Source: Microbacterium sp. (lineage in GTDB: Bacteria > Actinomycetota > Actinomycetes > Actinomycetales > Microbacteriaceae). Taken from it: DNA of 64,000 bases. Below, piece after piece: positions 49,017 through 59,969 of this stretch. The stretch spans positions 372,001 through 436,000 of the forward strand of contig JAFKIL010000001.1 of the NCBI GenBank assembly GCA_017306415.1, written 5' to 3'. Each line of letters starts with the position of its first letter. Positions within the stretch are counted from its first letter, which is position 1. The translations under genes and the position numbers were made by a program. The notes beneath the pieces are model-generated. The model was not told the origin of the DNA. It ran no database searches and saw only the letters and a program-made list of their open reading frames with translations.

Positions 49017-50894
49017 CTAGGCCGTCTCCTCGTCGTCGAGCAGACGCTGCCGGTCGGCGTCGATCTCCCGAAGGCGGAAGCGGACCGTGCGGCCCTGCTC
49101 CGAGTCCGCCGGCACGCGCTGGATCGCCCTCAGCAGTTCGCGCTTCTCGGCGTCGAGGGAGCGGAGGAGCACCCGACGCGCGAGGTCCCGCGCGGACGCG
49201 ACCGCATGCTCGTCGTCACGGGCGGGGAACACCCCGGTCAGCAGCTCGGCCGCGAGCGTGCGGTACGGCTCGCGCACCGCGGAGACCGCATCGACGGCCC
49301 AGCCGGGGCGAGCACGATCAGGCGCGCCCGCCACGGCCTCGCGCACGGCCTCCAGGGGCGGATGGCGGAACGGCAGAGCCACGGCCCGGCGGAGGAGTTC
49401 GTCCGGGATGCGGTGGCCGTACTGCAGGAACCCCATCAGGGCGTCGCGTTCGAGAGCGGCGTCCGCGGTGCGCGGGAGCGTCGCGACCGTCACGCGCACG
49501 AACGCCTCGGGTGCGGTCTGCTCCGGGGCGGTCGGTGCGGATGGGCGCTTGGCCGCAGCATCCTGGCCTCCGCTGCGCGCTGCGCGCTCGACAGCCCGCG
49601 TGACCTCGTCGAGCTCGAGGCCGAGACGGCGCGCGAGGACGTGCACGTACCCGCGACGCACCGTGGCGTCCTTGATGTCGGCAACGACCGGCGACGCGGC
49701 GCGGAGCGCCCCTGCCCTGCCTTCCACAGTGCCGAGATCGAAACCGACGAGGCGCTGATCGATCACGAACTCGAACATCGGGACCTTGGTCTCCATGAGG
49801 GAGCGCACCGCCGCATCCCCGCGCTGCAGGCGCAGATCGCACGGGTCCAGTCCTTCCGGGGCGACCGCGACGAAGCTCTGGGCACGCAGGCCGCGCGTCT
49901 CCGCGAACGCGCGCACGGCGGCCTTCTGCCCCGCGGCGTCCGGATCGAACGTGAACACCACCTCGGCAGCGGCGTCGTCGCCGATGACGCGACGGAGGAT
50001 CCCCATGTGATCGGCGCCGAACGCCGTGCCGCACGTGGCCACGGCCGTCGTCACGCCCGCGAGATGGCAGGCCATCACGTCCGTGTAGCCCTCCACGACC
50101 ACCACCCGCCGCGGATCGCCGCGGGTGATGTCCCGCTTGGCGAGGTCCAGGCCGTAGAGCACCTGGGTCTTGCGGTATAACGTCGTCTCGGGGGTGTTGA
50201 GGTATTTGGGACCGTTGTCGTCGTCGAACAGGCGACGAGCGCCGAAACCGAGGGTCTGGCCGGTGATGTCGCGGATCGGCCACACGAGCCGGCCGCGGAA
50301 CCGGTCGTACACGCCGCGCTGCCCTTGGGAGACGAGGCCCGCGGCGGTGAGCTCGTCGCGGGTGAAGCCCTGCGACGACAGCGCATCCAGGAGCCCCGAC
50401 CAGCCCTTGGGGGCGTAGCCGACCCCGAAGTGCGCGGCCGCACCCGCATCGAAGCCGCGCTCCCCCAGGAATCGCCGACCGGTGTCGGCCTCGGGCGTCA
50501 TCAGCTGGGCGCGGAACCACTCGGCGGCGGCGGCGTTGGCGGCGTAAAGCCGTGTGCGCCCCGAGGACTCGGGAACCGCACCGCCGCCGTCCTCGTAGTG
50601 CAGCGTGATGCCCACGCGCGCCGCCATACGCTCGACGGCTTCGGTGAACGAGAGGTGGTCCATCTTCCGCAGGAAGGTGTAGACGTCGCCGGACTCTCCG
50701 CAGCCGAAGCAGTGGTAGAAGCCGACCTGGGGTCGCACGTTGAAGCTGGGGCTGCGCTCGTCGTGGAAGGGGCAGAGACCCTTCATCGACCCCACGCCCG
50801 CGGGTTTGAGCGCGACCCGCTCACCGATGACGTCGGCGATGTTGACGCGCGACTTCACCTCGTCGACATCGGCCTGGACGATGCGCCCTGCCAT
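49017..50894 (-). CDS. dnaG: DNA primase
   Basis: This 625-residue primase makes RNA primers at the replication fork. The CHC2 zinc site has C41, H44, C62 and C65 (C-P-F-H, C-F-G-C). The catalytic core has the TOPRIM motifs V-V-E-G-Y-T-D-V-M and F-D-P-D-A-A-G. The C-terminal region (about 440-625) is the helicase-interacting part, Ala/Arg-rich. Its ATG shares one base with the dgt stop (TGATG), so the two are coupled. Confidence 0.96.
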   Translation of the reverse strand: MAGRIVQADVDEVKSRVNIADVIGERVALKPAGVGSMKGLCPFHDERSPSFNVRPQVGFYHCFGCGESGDVYTFLRKMDHLSFTEAVERMAARVGITLHYEDGGGAVPESSGRTRLYAANAAAAEWFRAQLMTPEADTGRRFLGERGFDAGAAAHFGVGYAPKGWSGLLDALSSQGFTRDELTAAGLVSQGQRGVYDRFRGRLVWPIRDITGQTLGFGARRLFDDDNGPKYLNTPETTLYRKTQVLYGLDLAKRDITRGDPRRVVVVEGYTDVMACHLAGVTTAVATCGTAFGADHMGILRRVIGDDAAAEVVFTFDPDAAGQKAAVRAFAETRGLRAQSFVAVAPEGLDPCDLRLQRGDAAVRSLMETKVPMFEFVIDQRLVGFDLGTVEGRAGALRAASPVVADIKDATVRRGYVHVLARRLGLELDEVTRAVERAARSGGQDAAAKRPSAPTAPEQTAPEAFVRVTVATLPRTADAALERDALMGFLQYGHRIPDELLRRAVALPFRHPPLEAVREAVAGAPDRARPGWAVDAVSAVREPYRTLAAELLTGVFPARDDEHAVASARDLARRVLLRSLDAEKRELLRAIQRVPADSEQGRTVRFRLREIDADRQRLLDDEETA

Positions 50895-52246
50895 CAGTCG
50901 GCCTTCCGCGATGCGCCCGAGCGGCCGGCCGCCGGAACCCAGATGCCGAGGGATGCGGCATCGACCTCGCCCACGAGCCTCCCGTGCCAGGCGATGGCGA
51001 CCTGGTCGGTGAGGCTCGCCACCTGATCGACGACGACGCGGCGTTGCGCGCCGTCGGTCGCTGCGGCGGCGAAATCGGCGGCGAACACGCGATCGAGATG
51101 CTCGGGTCGTTCCCACAGCGCGGTCGCGAGGCGCTTCAGCACGCGCCGCTGCTCCTTGTACAGCTCCTTGCGTCCCTCGATCGAGACGACGGTGGCGCCG
51201 ATGACTCCCTTCAGCACCGCCATCTCGGCCTCGATCACACGCGGTACGACGACATGCGCGTGGTAGCGGGTCAGGACCGGGACGGCGTAGGCATCCCGGG
51301 TGGCCGTCGTGGCGGCGCGCGCGAACCGGCCGATGAAACCGCTCGTGAGGTTCTTCAGCCGCGCCAGGTCGGGCCGGGAGCCGTCGAACGACGGGAGCCA
51401 CTCCGGCATGCGGGTGAGCCGGTAGAGCGCGTCGTCGAGCTCGTCGCGGGCGAAGTCGAAGCCCACCCACGCCTGGATGGCAGCCAGCAGCGCGTCGTGC
51501 TCGCGCGGGTCGGTGAGGCGCGCCGGGTCGAGGTAGCCGTTGACCACGGCGTCCTCGAAGTCGTGCACCGAGTAGGCGATGTCGTCCGAGAGGTCCATCA
51601 CCTCCGCCTCGATGCAGCGGACACGGCCCGGAGCCCCGGCCCGCATCCAGCGGAAGACGCCCTCGTCGTCCGGGTAGACGCCGAACTTCAGCCGTCCGCC
51701 CGGATCCGGGAGCGGATGGTCGGCGGTCCAGGGGTACTTGCACGTGGCATCCAGGCTCGCCCTGGTGAGGTTCAGTCCGAAGCTGCGGCCGTCGGGCCCG
51801 ACGACCTTCGGTTCGAGCCGGGTGACGATGCGCAGGGTCTGCGCGTTCCCCTCGAACCCGCCGATGTCCTCCGCCCATTCGTTGAGCGCACGTTCGCCGT
51901 TGTGTCCGAAGGGCGGATGACCGAGGTCGTGGTTGAGGCACGCGGTGTCGACGACATCGGGCGACAGCTCGAGGGCCGTCGCCAGCTCGCGGCCGACCTG
52001 CGCGACCTCGAGCGAGTGGGTCAGCCGGTTCCGCGCGAAATCCGCGGGGCTGGCGGGACTGAGCACCTGGGTCTTGGCGGCGAGCCGTCGCAGAGCCGCG
52101 GAGTGCAGCACGCGTGCCCTGTCTCTGGCGAAGTCGTCGCGGAGCGATCCATGCTGCTCGCCGTGGAAGCGGTCGAGATCGCGCTCCTCGTACCCCGCGT
52201 ACCGTCCGGCGAGAGTGCCCGCTGCGGCCACCCCGTCAACCGCCAC
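50894..52246 (-). CDS. dgt: dGTP triphosphohydrolase-like HD protein
   Basis: This 450-residue HD-domain dNTPase has N-R-L-T-H-S-L-E with H77, the H-D pair H106-D107 in L-N-H-D-L-G-H-P-P-F-G-H-N-G-E, and D-L-S-D-D-I-A-Y-S-V-H-D. It hydrolyses dNTPs to nucleosides and triphosphate. The order dusB-dgt-dnaG is conserved in actinobacteria. GTG at 52246 lies inside the end of dusB (11-bp overlap). Confidence 0.93.
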   Translation of the reverse strand: MAVDGVAAAGTLAGRYAGYEERDLDRFHGEQHGSLRDDFARDRARVLHSAALRRLAAKTQVLSPASPADFARNRLTHSLEVAQVGRELATALELSPDVVDTACLNHDLGHPPFGHNGERALNEWAEDIGGFEGNAQTLRIVTRLEPKVVGPDGRSFGLNLTRASLDATCKYPWTADHPLPDPGGRLKFGVYPDDEGVFRWMRAGAPGRVRCIEAEVMDLSDDIAYSVHDFEDAVVNGYLDPARLTDPREHDALLAAIQAWVGFDFARDELDDALYRLTRMPEWLPSFDGSRPDLARLKNLTSGFIGRFARAATTATRDAYAVPVLTRYHAHVVVPRVIEAEMAVLKGVIGATVVSIEGRKELYKEQRRVLKRLATALWERPEHLDRVFAADFAAAATDGAQRRVVVDQVASLTDQVAIAWHGRLVGEVDAASLGIWVPAAGRSGASRKAD

Positions 52247-53402
52247 TGTGATCCAGTTCCGCGCCGGCCAGGGCGGAGGATGCCGCGGCGCCGAGGTCGC
52301 GCGACGCGAGCCACCCGTCCGGGAGAGCCGGCCTCTTCGGCGTCCCGGCGCGACCCCGCTGCCCCTCGGCGGCGGCGCCGGGGTACGGCGCGTCGAGATC
52401 GAGCTCGGCGAGCAGGTCGTCGATCTCGACGAGACTCGACGCAGTGGCGAGACGTGCGCGCAGTTCGCCGCCCACGGGGTAGCCCTTGAAGTACCAGGCG
52501 ACGTGCTTGCGGATGTCGCGGCAGCCGCGATCCTCGTCCTCGAAGAACTCCACCAGCAGCTCCGCGTGGCGGCGGAACGCCTGAGCGACGAACCCGAGCG
52601 TCGCGTCCACCGGATCGGCGGGCGCCGAGCCGGGCTCGCCGAGGGCCCGGGCGAGGTCGCCGAAGAGCCACGGACGGCCGAGGCATCCGCGCCCCACGAC
52701 GACGCCGTCGCAGCCCGTCTCGGCCATCATCCGCACGGCGTCGTCCGCCGACCAGATATCGCCGTTGCCCAGGACCGGCACGCTCGTCACCGCCGCCTTG
52801 AGCGCGGCGATCGCGGACCAGTCCGCGGTACCGGAGTAGAACTCGGCCGCGGTGCGCGCGTGGAGAGCGACGGCGGCGACCCCGGCGTCCTCCGCGATGC
52901 GGCCGGCGTCGAGGAAGGTGAGGTGGTCGGTATCGATGCCCTTGCGCATCTTCACCGTCACCGGCACGTCGCCGGCCGCCTGGACGGCACCCGTGACGAT
53001 CTGCCGGAAGAGGTCGAGCTTCCACGGCAGCGCAGCGCCCCCGCCTTTCCGCGTCACCTTGGGGACCGGGCAGCCGAAGTTGAGGTCGATGTGGTCGGCG
53101 TGATCCTCCGCCACGATGATGCGGACCGCGGCGGCGACGGTGGCGGGGTCGACGCCGTAGAGCTGGATCGACCGCGGGGTCTCGGACTCGTGGTGCCGGA
53201 TCAGACGCATCGTGGTGGCGTTCCGCTCGACGAGCGCACGCGTCGTGATCATCTCGCTCACGTAGAGTCCGGCACCGTACTCGCGGCAGAGTCGTCGGAA
53301 CGCCGTGTTGGTGATTCCCGCCATCGGCGCCAGCACGACGGGCGCGGGGAGGCCGATCGGCCCGATGCGCAGCGCGGGTGCGGGTGCTGTGGTGAGGGTC
53401 AC
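52236..53402 (-). CDS. dusB: tRNA-dihydrouridine synthase
   Basis: This 388-residue FMN enzyme reduces uridine in the tRNA D-loop. V-L-A-P-M-A-G-I-T-N begins the barrel. The catalytic Cys C111 is in N-F-G-C-P-V-P-K-V, with R-K-G and G-R-G-C-L-G-R-P-W at the FMN phosphate site. GTG at 53402 stands 6 nt after GACAAT, a weak leaderless-type promoter. The C-terminal ~40 residues are variable. It is the first gene of a dusB-dgt-dnaG operon. Confidence 0.93.
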   Translation of the reverse strand: MTLTTAPAPALRIGPIGLPAPVVLAPMAGITNTAFRRLCREYGAGLYVSEMITTRALVERNATTMRLIRHHESETPRSIQLYGVDPATVAAAVRIIVAEDHADHIDLNFGCPVPKVTRKGGGAALPWKLDLFRQIVTGAVQAAGDVPVTVKMRKGIDTDHLTFLDAGRIAEDAGVAAVALHARTAAEFYSGTADWSAIAALKAAVTSVPVLGNGDIWSADDAVRMMAETGCDGVVVGRGCLGRPWLFGDLARALGEPGSAPADPVDATLGFVAQAFRRHAELLVEFFEDEDRGCRDIRKHVAWYFKGYPVGGELRARLATASSLVEIDDLLAELDLDAPYPGAAAEGQRGRAGTPKRPALPDGWLASRDLGAAASSALAGAELDHSGG

Positions 53403-53408
53403 CCGTCC

Positions 53409-53414
53409 ATTGTC
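53409..53414 (-). promoter_or_regulatory. candidate leaderless -10 box of dusB
   Basis: GACAAT is followed by 6 nt and then the GTG at 53402. It is a weaker match than most others in this window. Confidence 0.3.
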
Positions 53415-53447
53415 CCAGAACCGGGAGCCGGCGGTCCGCCGTGGGAA

Positions 53448-53453
53448 TAGCCT
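53448..53453 (+). promoter_or_regulatory. leaderless -10 box of the glutathione-peroxidase gene
   Basis: TAGCCT is followed by 7 nt and then the ATG at 53461. Confidence 0.45.
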
Positions 53454-53460
53454 TGTGGAC

Positions 53461-53964
53461 ATGACCGAAGCGACGACCACCGACTTGCGCGACATCCCTT
53501 TCACGACGGCCGACGGCGGCACGGCGACGCTGGCCGACTTCGGGGAGAAGGTCGTCCTCGTGGTGAACGTCGCGTCGAAGTGCGGACTCACGCCGCAGTA
53601 CGAGCAGCTCGAGGCGCTGCAGCGCGAGTACGCCGACCGCGGCTTCACGGTGCTCGGATTCCCGTGCAACCAGTTCATGGGGCAGGAGCCCGGGTCGATG
53701 GACGAGATCCTGGAGTACTGCTCCACCACGTGGGGCGTCAGCTTCCCCATCATGGACAAGGTGAAGGTCAACGGCGGAAAGGCCGCCCCCGTCTACAAGG
53801 CGCTGAAGAAGGCCGAAGACGTCGAGGGCAAGCGCGGACCGATCCTGTGGAACTTCGAGAAGTTCGTGCTGACGCCGGAGGGCGTCGTGCACCGCTTCCG
53901 TCCGCAGACCACGCCCGACGACCCCGCGATCGTCAAGGTCATCGAGGACAGCCTCCCGCGCTGA
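53461..53964 (+). CDS. glutathione peroxidase family (thiol peroxidase)
   Basis: This 167-residue thioredoxin-fold peroxidase has the peroxidatic Cys C41 in A-S-K-C-G-L-T, F-P-C-N-Q-F with a second Cys, and the catalytic Trp/Asn in W-N-F-E-K-F. Cys replaces selenocysteine. Actinobacteria lack glutathione, so it likely uses thioredoxin or mycothiol systems to reduce peroxides (inference). It is convergent with the FrnE-like gene. Confidence 0.93.
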   Translation: MTEATTTDLRDIPFTTADGGTATLADFGEKVVLVVNVASKCGLTPQYEQLEALQREYADRGFTVLGFPCNQFMGQEPGSMDEILEYCSTTWGVSFPIMDKVKVNGGKAAPVYKALKKAEDVEGKRGPILWNFEKFVLTPEGVVHRFRPQTTPDDPAIVKVIEDSLPR

Positions 53965-53985
53965 GCACGCGGGGGTCGCCGCCGA

Positions 53986-54660
53986 TCAGACCGCTGCCGA
54001 CTCGCGGTGCTCCGCCCAGACCTGGCGGGCGATCTGAGCGAACGCCTCGGCGGGCTGTGCACCGCTGACCCCGTACTTCCCGTCGACGACGAAGAACGGC
54101 ACGCCGTTGATCCCGTACGCCGCCGCCTGCGCCTGATCGGCGCGCACGTCGTCGAGGTGGCGGCCGGAGTCGAGCGCCTCGCGCACCGACGCCCCGTCCA
54201 GGCCGACCTCCTCCGCGAGTGCCACCAGATCGTCGACGCGACCCACGTGACGGCCCTCGGTGAAGTAGGCGGCCATGAGTCGCTCGGCCATCTCGTGCTG
54301 CCGTCCGTTCGCCTTCGCGAAATGGAGGAGCTCGTGCGCCTTCACGGTGTTCGTGTGCTTGAGGATGTCGAAGTGGTAATCGAGCCCCGCCTCGGCCGCG
54401 ATGCCCGTGACGCGATCGAGCATGGCCGTGACCTGCTCGCGCGGCATCCCCTTGTGCACCGCGAGGAAGTCGAGCTCGTCGCCGTCGAAGTCGACCGGCG
54501 TGTCCGGTGAGAGCTCGAAGCTGTGGAACACCACCTCGACCTCGGGAGCGTCCTCGTCGCGGCCGGCGTCCGCCAGTCCCGTCTCGAGGTTCCGCTTGCC
54601 GATGTAGCACCACGGGCAGGCGATGTCGCTCCACACGTCGATCTTGATGGGATCCGTCAT
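53986..54660 (-). CDS. DsbA family oxidoreductase, FrnE-like
   Basis: This 224-residue thioredoxin-fold protein with a helical insert has C15-P-W-C18 in D-I-A-C-P-W-C-Y-I-G and the cis-Pro segment G-V-P-F-F-V-V-D. There is no signal peptide, so it is cytosolic, like FrnE/2-hydroxychromene-isomerase-like oxidoreductases. It follows uppS by 44 bp. Confidence 0.9.
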   Translation of the reverse strand: MTDPIKIDVWSDIACPWCYIGKRNLETGLADAGRDEDAPEVEVVFHSFELSPDTPVDFDGDELDFLAVHKGMPREQVTAMLDRVTGIAAEAGLDYHFDILKHTNTVKAHELLHFAKANGRQHEMAERLMAAYFTEGRHVGRVDDLVALAEEVGLDGASVREALDSGRHLDDVRADQAQAAAYGINGVPFFVVDGKYGVSGAQPAEAFAQIARQVWAEHRESAAV

Positions 54661-54704
54661 GCAGGATGCAACGGGGCGGGTGGTGCGGTCTATTCCACGC
54701 GTCG

Positions 54705-55514
54705 TCAGGACGTGGGGTCAGGCGTGTCCACCGCGCCCCCGAAACGACGATCGCGGCTCCGATAGAGGTCGATCGCGCTCCACAGATCTGTGCGGGAGAA
54801 GTCCGGCCAGAGCGTGTCGAGGAAGACGTACTCCGCGTAGGCGGACTCCCACAGCAGGAAGTTCGACGTGCGCTGCTCGCCGCTGGAGCGTATGAACAGG
54901 TCGACGTCGGGCATGTCCGGCACGTACAGGTGCCGCCGCACGAGCTTCTCCGTGATCGCCGCCGGCTTGAGCCGTCCCGCGGCGACCTCCTCCCCGATCG
55001 TCCGCATCGCGTCGACGAGCTCGATGCGACCGCCGTAGTTCACGCACATGGTCAGGGTGAGGACGTCGTTGTGGCGGGTGAGCTGCTCGGCGAACTGCAG
55101 CTCCTTGATCACGGACCCCCACAGGCGCGGCTTCCGGCCTGCCCAGCGGACGCGGACCCCCCACTCGTTCAGCTGATCGCGGCGGCGGTGGAGCACGTCG
55201 CGGTTGTATCCCATCAGGAAGCGGACCTCTTCGGGAGAACGGGCCCAGTTCTCGGTCGAGAACGCGTACACGGAGAGGTGCTTCACCCCGGCCTGGACGG
55301 CGCCGGCGACGACGTCGAGCAGGACCTCCTCCCCCGCCTTGTGTCCCTCGATGCGGGTGAGGCCGCGTCGATTGGCCCAGCGCCCGTTCCCGTCCATCAC
55401 GATGGCGATGTGGCCGGGCACGCCGCCTTTCGGATAGGCGGGCGGGTACTGGCCCGTCCAGTCGAGCGGCCGATAGGCGACCGCGTCGCGGTGGGTGTAG
55501 GGCTTGGGCGTCAC
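54705..55514 (-). CDS. uppS: isoprenyl transferase (undecaprenyl diphosphate synthase type)
   Basis: This 269-residue cis-prenyltransferase makes the polyprenyl diphosphate carrier for cell-wall synthesis. It has [10 protein letters not shown] with catalytic D41, [10 protein letters not shown], and [15 protein letters not shown] at 55514 overlaps the recO stop (GTGA). In actinobacteria the chain length may be decaprenyl. Confidence 0.95.
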   Translation of the reverse strand: MTPKPYTHRDAVAYRPLDWTGQYPPAYPKGGVPGHIAIVMDGNGRWANRRGLTRIEGHKAGEEVLLDVVAGAVQAGVKHLSVYAFSTENWARSPEEVRFLMGYNRDVLHRRRDQLNEWGVRVRWAGRKPRLWGSVIKELQFAEQLTRHNDVLTLTMCVNYGGRIELVDAMRTIGEEVAAGRLKPAAITEKLVRRHLYVPDMPDVDLFIRSSGEQRTSNFLLWESAYAEYVFLDTLWPDFSRTDLWSAIDLYRSRDRRFGGAVDTPDPTS

Positions 55515-56266
55515 CGGGTTCCTTCGGCTCTCTGCGGCTCTGGCGCGGCCGACACGTGCTCGAGCGAGCGGATGCCACGCTCCAGATGCCACTGCGCGTA
55601 GGCGGCGATGAGCCCGGATGCGGCGCCGATCGATCCCGCGGGAGCGTCGTCGACCACGTCCCACTCGCCCGCCATGAGCGCACGGAGCAGCGACGAGGTG
55701 TCAGCGTCGACGCGGACGGAACCGACCGGGGCGCAGTCGCCGCAGACCGTGCCTCCCAGCTGGGCGACGAACGCCTGATGGGGTCCCGGTGCCCCGCAGC
55801 GGGCGCACTCGTCGAGGCCCGGGGCCCACCCGGAGAGAGCCATGGCGCGCAGCAGGTAGGAGTCCAGGATGCCGCGGGACGAGTGATCGCCGAGCGCGAG
55901 CGCGCGCAGACCACCGAGGAGCAGCAGGTACTGCTGGGGCGTCGCCTCGGCCTCGTTCAGGCGGTCGGCGGTCTCCACCATCGCGTTCGCCGCGGTGAAG
56001 CGGTCGTAGTGCACGGCGATCTCCGCCCCGTACGAGCCGAGCGACTCGGCCTGCTGGACAATGTCGAGATTGCGGCCCTGGTAGAGCTGGACATCGGCGA
56101 CCATGAAGGGCTCGAGCCGGGCCCCGAAGCGGGAGGACGTGCGACGCACCCCCTTCGCCACGGCGCGGATCTTGCCGTGGCGGCGGCTGAGGAGGGTGAC
56201 GATGCGGTCGGCCTCGCCCAGCTTGTGGGTTCGGAGGACCACGACCTCGTCGCGGTAGGTGGGCAC
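55511..56266 (-). CDS. recO: DNA repair protein RecO
   Basis: This 251-residue RecF-pathway protein has an N-terminal OB fold ([18 protein letters not shown]) and a helical domain with a zinc site C-A-R-C-G and C-G-D-C. It helps load RecA on SSB-coated DNA. GTG at 56266 is chosen by the family N-terminus and lies 6 nt after GATAAT. The open frame runs far upstream without similarity. It is coupled to uppS. Confidence 0.94.
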   Translation of the reverse strand: MPTYRDEVVVLRTHKLGEADRIVTLLSRRHGKIRAVAKGVRRTSSRFGARLEPFMVADVQLYQGRNLDIVQQAESLGSYGAEIAVHYDRFTAANAMVETADRLNEAEATPQQYLLLLGGLRALALGDHSSRGILDSYLLRAMALSGWAPGLDECARCGAPGPHQAFVAQLGGTVCGDCAPVGSVRVDADTSSLLRALMAGEWDVVDDAPAGSIGAASGLIAAYAQWHLERGIRSLEHVSAAPEPQRAEGTR

Positions 56267-56272
56267 CCATCG

Positions 56273-56278
56273 ATTATC
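56273..56278 (-). promoter_or_regulatory. leaderless -10 box of recO
   Basis: GATAAT is followed by 6 nt and then the GTG at 56266. A -35 at normal spacing would fall on the start region of the divergent channel gene. Confidence 0.45.
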
Positions 56279-56290
56279 CCGGCCACGAAG

Positions 56291-56296
56291 GACAAT
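56291..56296 (+). promoter_or_regulatory. candidate leaderless -10 box of the TRIC gene
   Basis: GACAAT is followed by 6 nt and then the GTG at 56303. It lies 12 bp from the recO -10 box. Confidence 0.35.
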
Positions 56297-56302
56297 GGAC
56301 GT

Positions 56303-56998
56303 GTGAACGAGCCGGTCTTCATCATCCCGCTGTGGGCGGATCTCCTCGCCGTCGGTCTGGGCGGCATCCAGGGGGCGCTGTTCGCGTCCGGTTTCCGCGG
56401 TCAGCGACGCCTCGACTTCCTCGGTGTCGCGATCATCGGCATCATGCTGGGCATGGGCGGCGGCCTCATCCGCGACCTGCTCCTCAACGTGGCGCCCGTG
56501 GGGCTGCAGAGCAACTGGTATCTGCTGACCGCGACCGGTGCCGCACTGCTGGGCATGCTCCTCGCGGGCGTCTTCCAGCGGCTGAACGCGGTCATCGTCG
56601 GCCTGGATGCCGTCGTCATCGGCCTCTTCGGCGCCTTCGGCACGAGCAAGGCGCTCAGTCTCGGACTCCCGCTCGTCCCCGCCGTGTTCATCGGCGTGTG
56701 CGCCGCGGTCGGCGGCGGCGTCCTGCGCGACGTCCTCGTGGGACTTCCCGTCGCGATCATGCACGTCGGTTCGCTGTACGCCGTCGCCGCCGGCGTCGGC
56801 TGCCTCGTCCTCGCCCTCTCGCACGAGCTCGGAGCATCGCTCCCCCTCGCCGCCGTCGTGGGCGTCGTGGTGACGACGGTCATCCGGCTCCTGGCCGTGA
56901 TCTTCGATCTCTCGCTTCCCGAGCAGCGCATGCTCTACCGCCGCAAGGTCGCGGTGGAGACCACGGCGATCCCGATCGTCGGGCGGGACGGCGAGTAG
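56303..56998 (+). CDS. TRIC-type (UPF0126) cation channel family protein
   Basis: This 231-residue membrane protein has seven hydrophobic segments built as two three-helix repeats plus one. Each repeat has a Gly-rich kink ([11 protein letters not shown] and [11 protein letters not shown]). This is the hallmark of the prokaryotic trimeric intracellular cation channel/YadS family. It probably conducts monovalent cations. The GTG start is divergent from recO with 36 bp between starts. Confidence 0.9.
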   Translation: MNEPVFIIPLWADLLAVGLGGIQGALFASGFRGQRRLDFLGVAIIGIMLGMGGGLIRDLLLNVAPVGLQSNWYLLTATGAALLGMLLAGVFQRLNAVIVGLDAVVIGLFGAFGTSKALSLGLPLVPAVFIGVCAAVGGGVLRDVLVGLPVAIMHVGSLYAVAAGVGCLVLALSHELGASLPLAAVVGVVVTTVIRLLAVIFDLSLPEQRMLYRRKVAVETTAIPIVGRDGE

Positions 56999-57004
56999 TC
57001 CGGA

Positions 57005-58822
<1,818 letters not shown>

Positions 58823-58844
<22 letters not shown>

Positions 58845-58873
58845 CGGCTAAGGAGAAGAAGTGCCACGCGCAT
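58823..58873 (-). CDS. leuL: leucine leader peptide of leuA
   Basis: This is a 16-codon reading frame, M-R-V-A-L-L-L-L-S-R-R-G-E-A-S-I. Codons 5-8 are all Leu (CTT CTT CTC CTT, 58850-58861). It lies 64 bp before leuA on the same strand. TACCAT stands 6 nt before its ATG, suggesting a leaderless start. Leader peptides with Leu runs before leuA are known attenuation devices in actinobacteria. The peptide itself has no expected function. Confidence 0.75.
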
Positions 58874-58879
58874 AGGTCG

Positions 58880-58885
58880 ATGGTA
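58880..58885 (-). promoter_or_regulatory. -10 box of the leuA leader
   Basis: TACCAT is followed by CGACCT and then the leader ATG at 58873. It supports a transcript that begins with the leader peptide codon. Confidence 0.45.
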
Positions 58886-58900
58886 GCAGGGTCGCCGCAG

Positions 58901-58920
58901 CCTCGGGCATGCGCCCGAGG
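58901..58920 (-). terminator. hairpin between era and the leuA leader
   Basis: An 8-bp perfect stem (58901-58908 / 58913-58920) with an ATGC loop lies 129 bp after the era stop and just upstream of the leuA promoter. It probably ends the dnaJ-era operon. I see nothing else in 58921-59048. Confidence 0.4.
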
Positions 58921-59048
58921 CCACGGCAGGCGCCGCTGTCCCCAGAAGACGCCGTCGCGCGGCCCAGACGATTTCTCGCTCTCCCCAGATACGGACCACG
59001 CGGTGGCCTAAGAATAGCGGACGCCGCGCCCTCCCGACCACGGTCCGG

Positions 59049-59966
59049 TCAGAATCCGAGACGGCCCAGCTGCTTGGGATCGCGCTGCCATTCCTTCGCG
59101 ACCCGGACGTGGAGCGAGAGGAAGACGCGCCCCCCGATGAGGGGCTCGATACCTGCGCGCGCGCGGGCGCCGACGTCGCGGAGACGCGAGCCGCGATGGC
59201 CGATGATGATCGCCTTCTGGCTGTCCCGTTCGACGACGATATCCGCGAACACATCCGTGAGGGCGCCGCCCTCGCGCGGCGCGATGTCCTGCACGACCAC
59301 CGCGATCGAATGCGGCAGCTCGTCGCGCACACCGTCGAGGGCGGCCTCGCGGATGATCTCGGCGATCCGGTCGTCCAGGGACTCGTCGGTGACGACGTCA
59401 TCGGGATACAGGGCCGGTCCGATCGGCATCAGTGCGAGGAGTTCGTCGGTGAGAACGTCCAGCTGGACGTTCGTCAGCGCGGACAGCGGGATCACGGCGT
59501 CCCAGTCCTCGCGCAGGGCGTCGACCTCGAGCAGTCGCTCGGTGACCTGGTCGCGGCCGGCGGCGTCGGTCTTGGTGACGACGGCCACCTTGCGCGCGCG
59601 GGGGTAGCCGTCGAGCGACTCCGCGATGCGTCGATCGCCCGGACCGACCTTCTCCGTGGCCGGGACGCAGAACGCGATGACGTCCACGTCTCCCAGCACC
59701 TGCTCGACGAGGTCGTTGAGCCGCTGCCCGAGGAGCGTGCGCGGGCGATGGATGCCCGGAGTGTCGACGATGACGAGCTGGCCGGCCGGACGGTTGAGGA
59801 TGCCGCGGATAGCGCGCCGCGTGGTCTGCGGTTTGTCGCTGGTGATGGCCACCTTCTCCCCCACCAGCGCGTTCGTCAGCGTCGACTTCCCGACGTTGGG
59901 GCGTCCCACGAATGTCACGAAGCCGCAGTGGATCGCGCGTTCTCCTGTGCCCTCGGATGTCGACAT
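59049..59966 (-). CDS. era: GTPase Era
   Basis: This 305-residue GTPase acts in 16S rRNA and 30S assembly. G1 G-R-P-N-V-G-K-S-T is at 21-29, Q-T-T-R is the switch I region, D-T-P-G is at 68-71 and T-K-T-D near 131. The C-terminal KH domain shows I-I-I-G-H-R-G-S-R-L-R-D-V-G. It lies 3 bp after the CNNM gene, as the last gene of the operon. Confidence 0.96.
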   Translation of the reverse strand: MSTSEGTGERAIHCGFVTFVGRPNVGKSTLTNALVGEKVAITSDKPQTTRRAIRGILNRPAGQLVIVDTPGIHRPRTLLGQRLNDLVEQVLGDVDVIAFCVPATEKVGPGDRRIAESLDGYPRARKVAVVTKTDAAGRDQVTERLLEVDALREDWDAVIPLSALTNVQLDVLTDELLALMPIGPALYPDDVVTDESLDDRIAEIIREAALDGVRDELPHSIAVVVQDIAPREGGALTDVFADIVVERDSQKAIIIGHRGSRLRDVGARARAGIEPLIGGRVFLSLHVRVAKEWQRDPKQLGRLGF

Positions 59967-59969
59967 GGC

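Noticed and set aside
53305-53460. Earlier start for the glutathione peroxidase
   Set aside because: It would overlap the dusB start and lacks similarity. ATG at 53461 has a -10 box 7 nt upstream and gives the normal length.
56266-56824. N-terminal extension of RecO by 186 codons
   Set aside because: The extension is antisense to the TRIC channel gene and is low-complexity Glu/Asp/Arg, typical of shadow frames.
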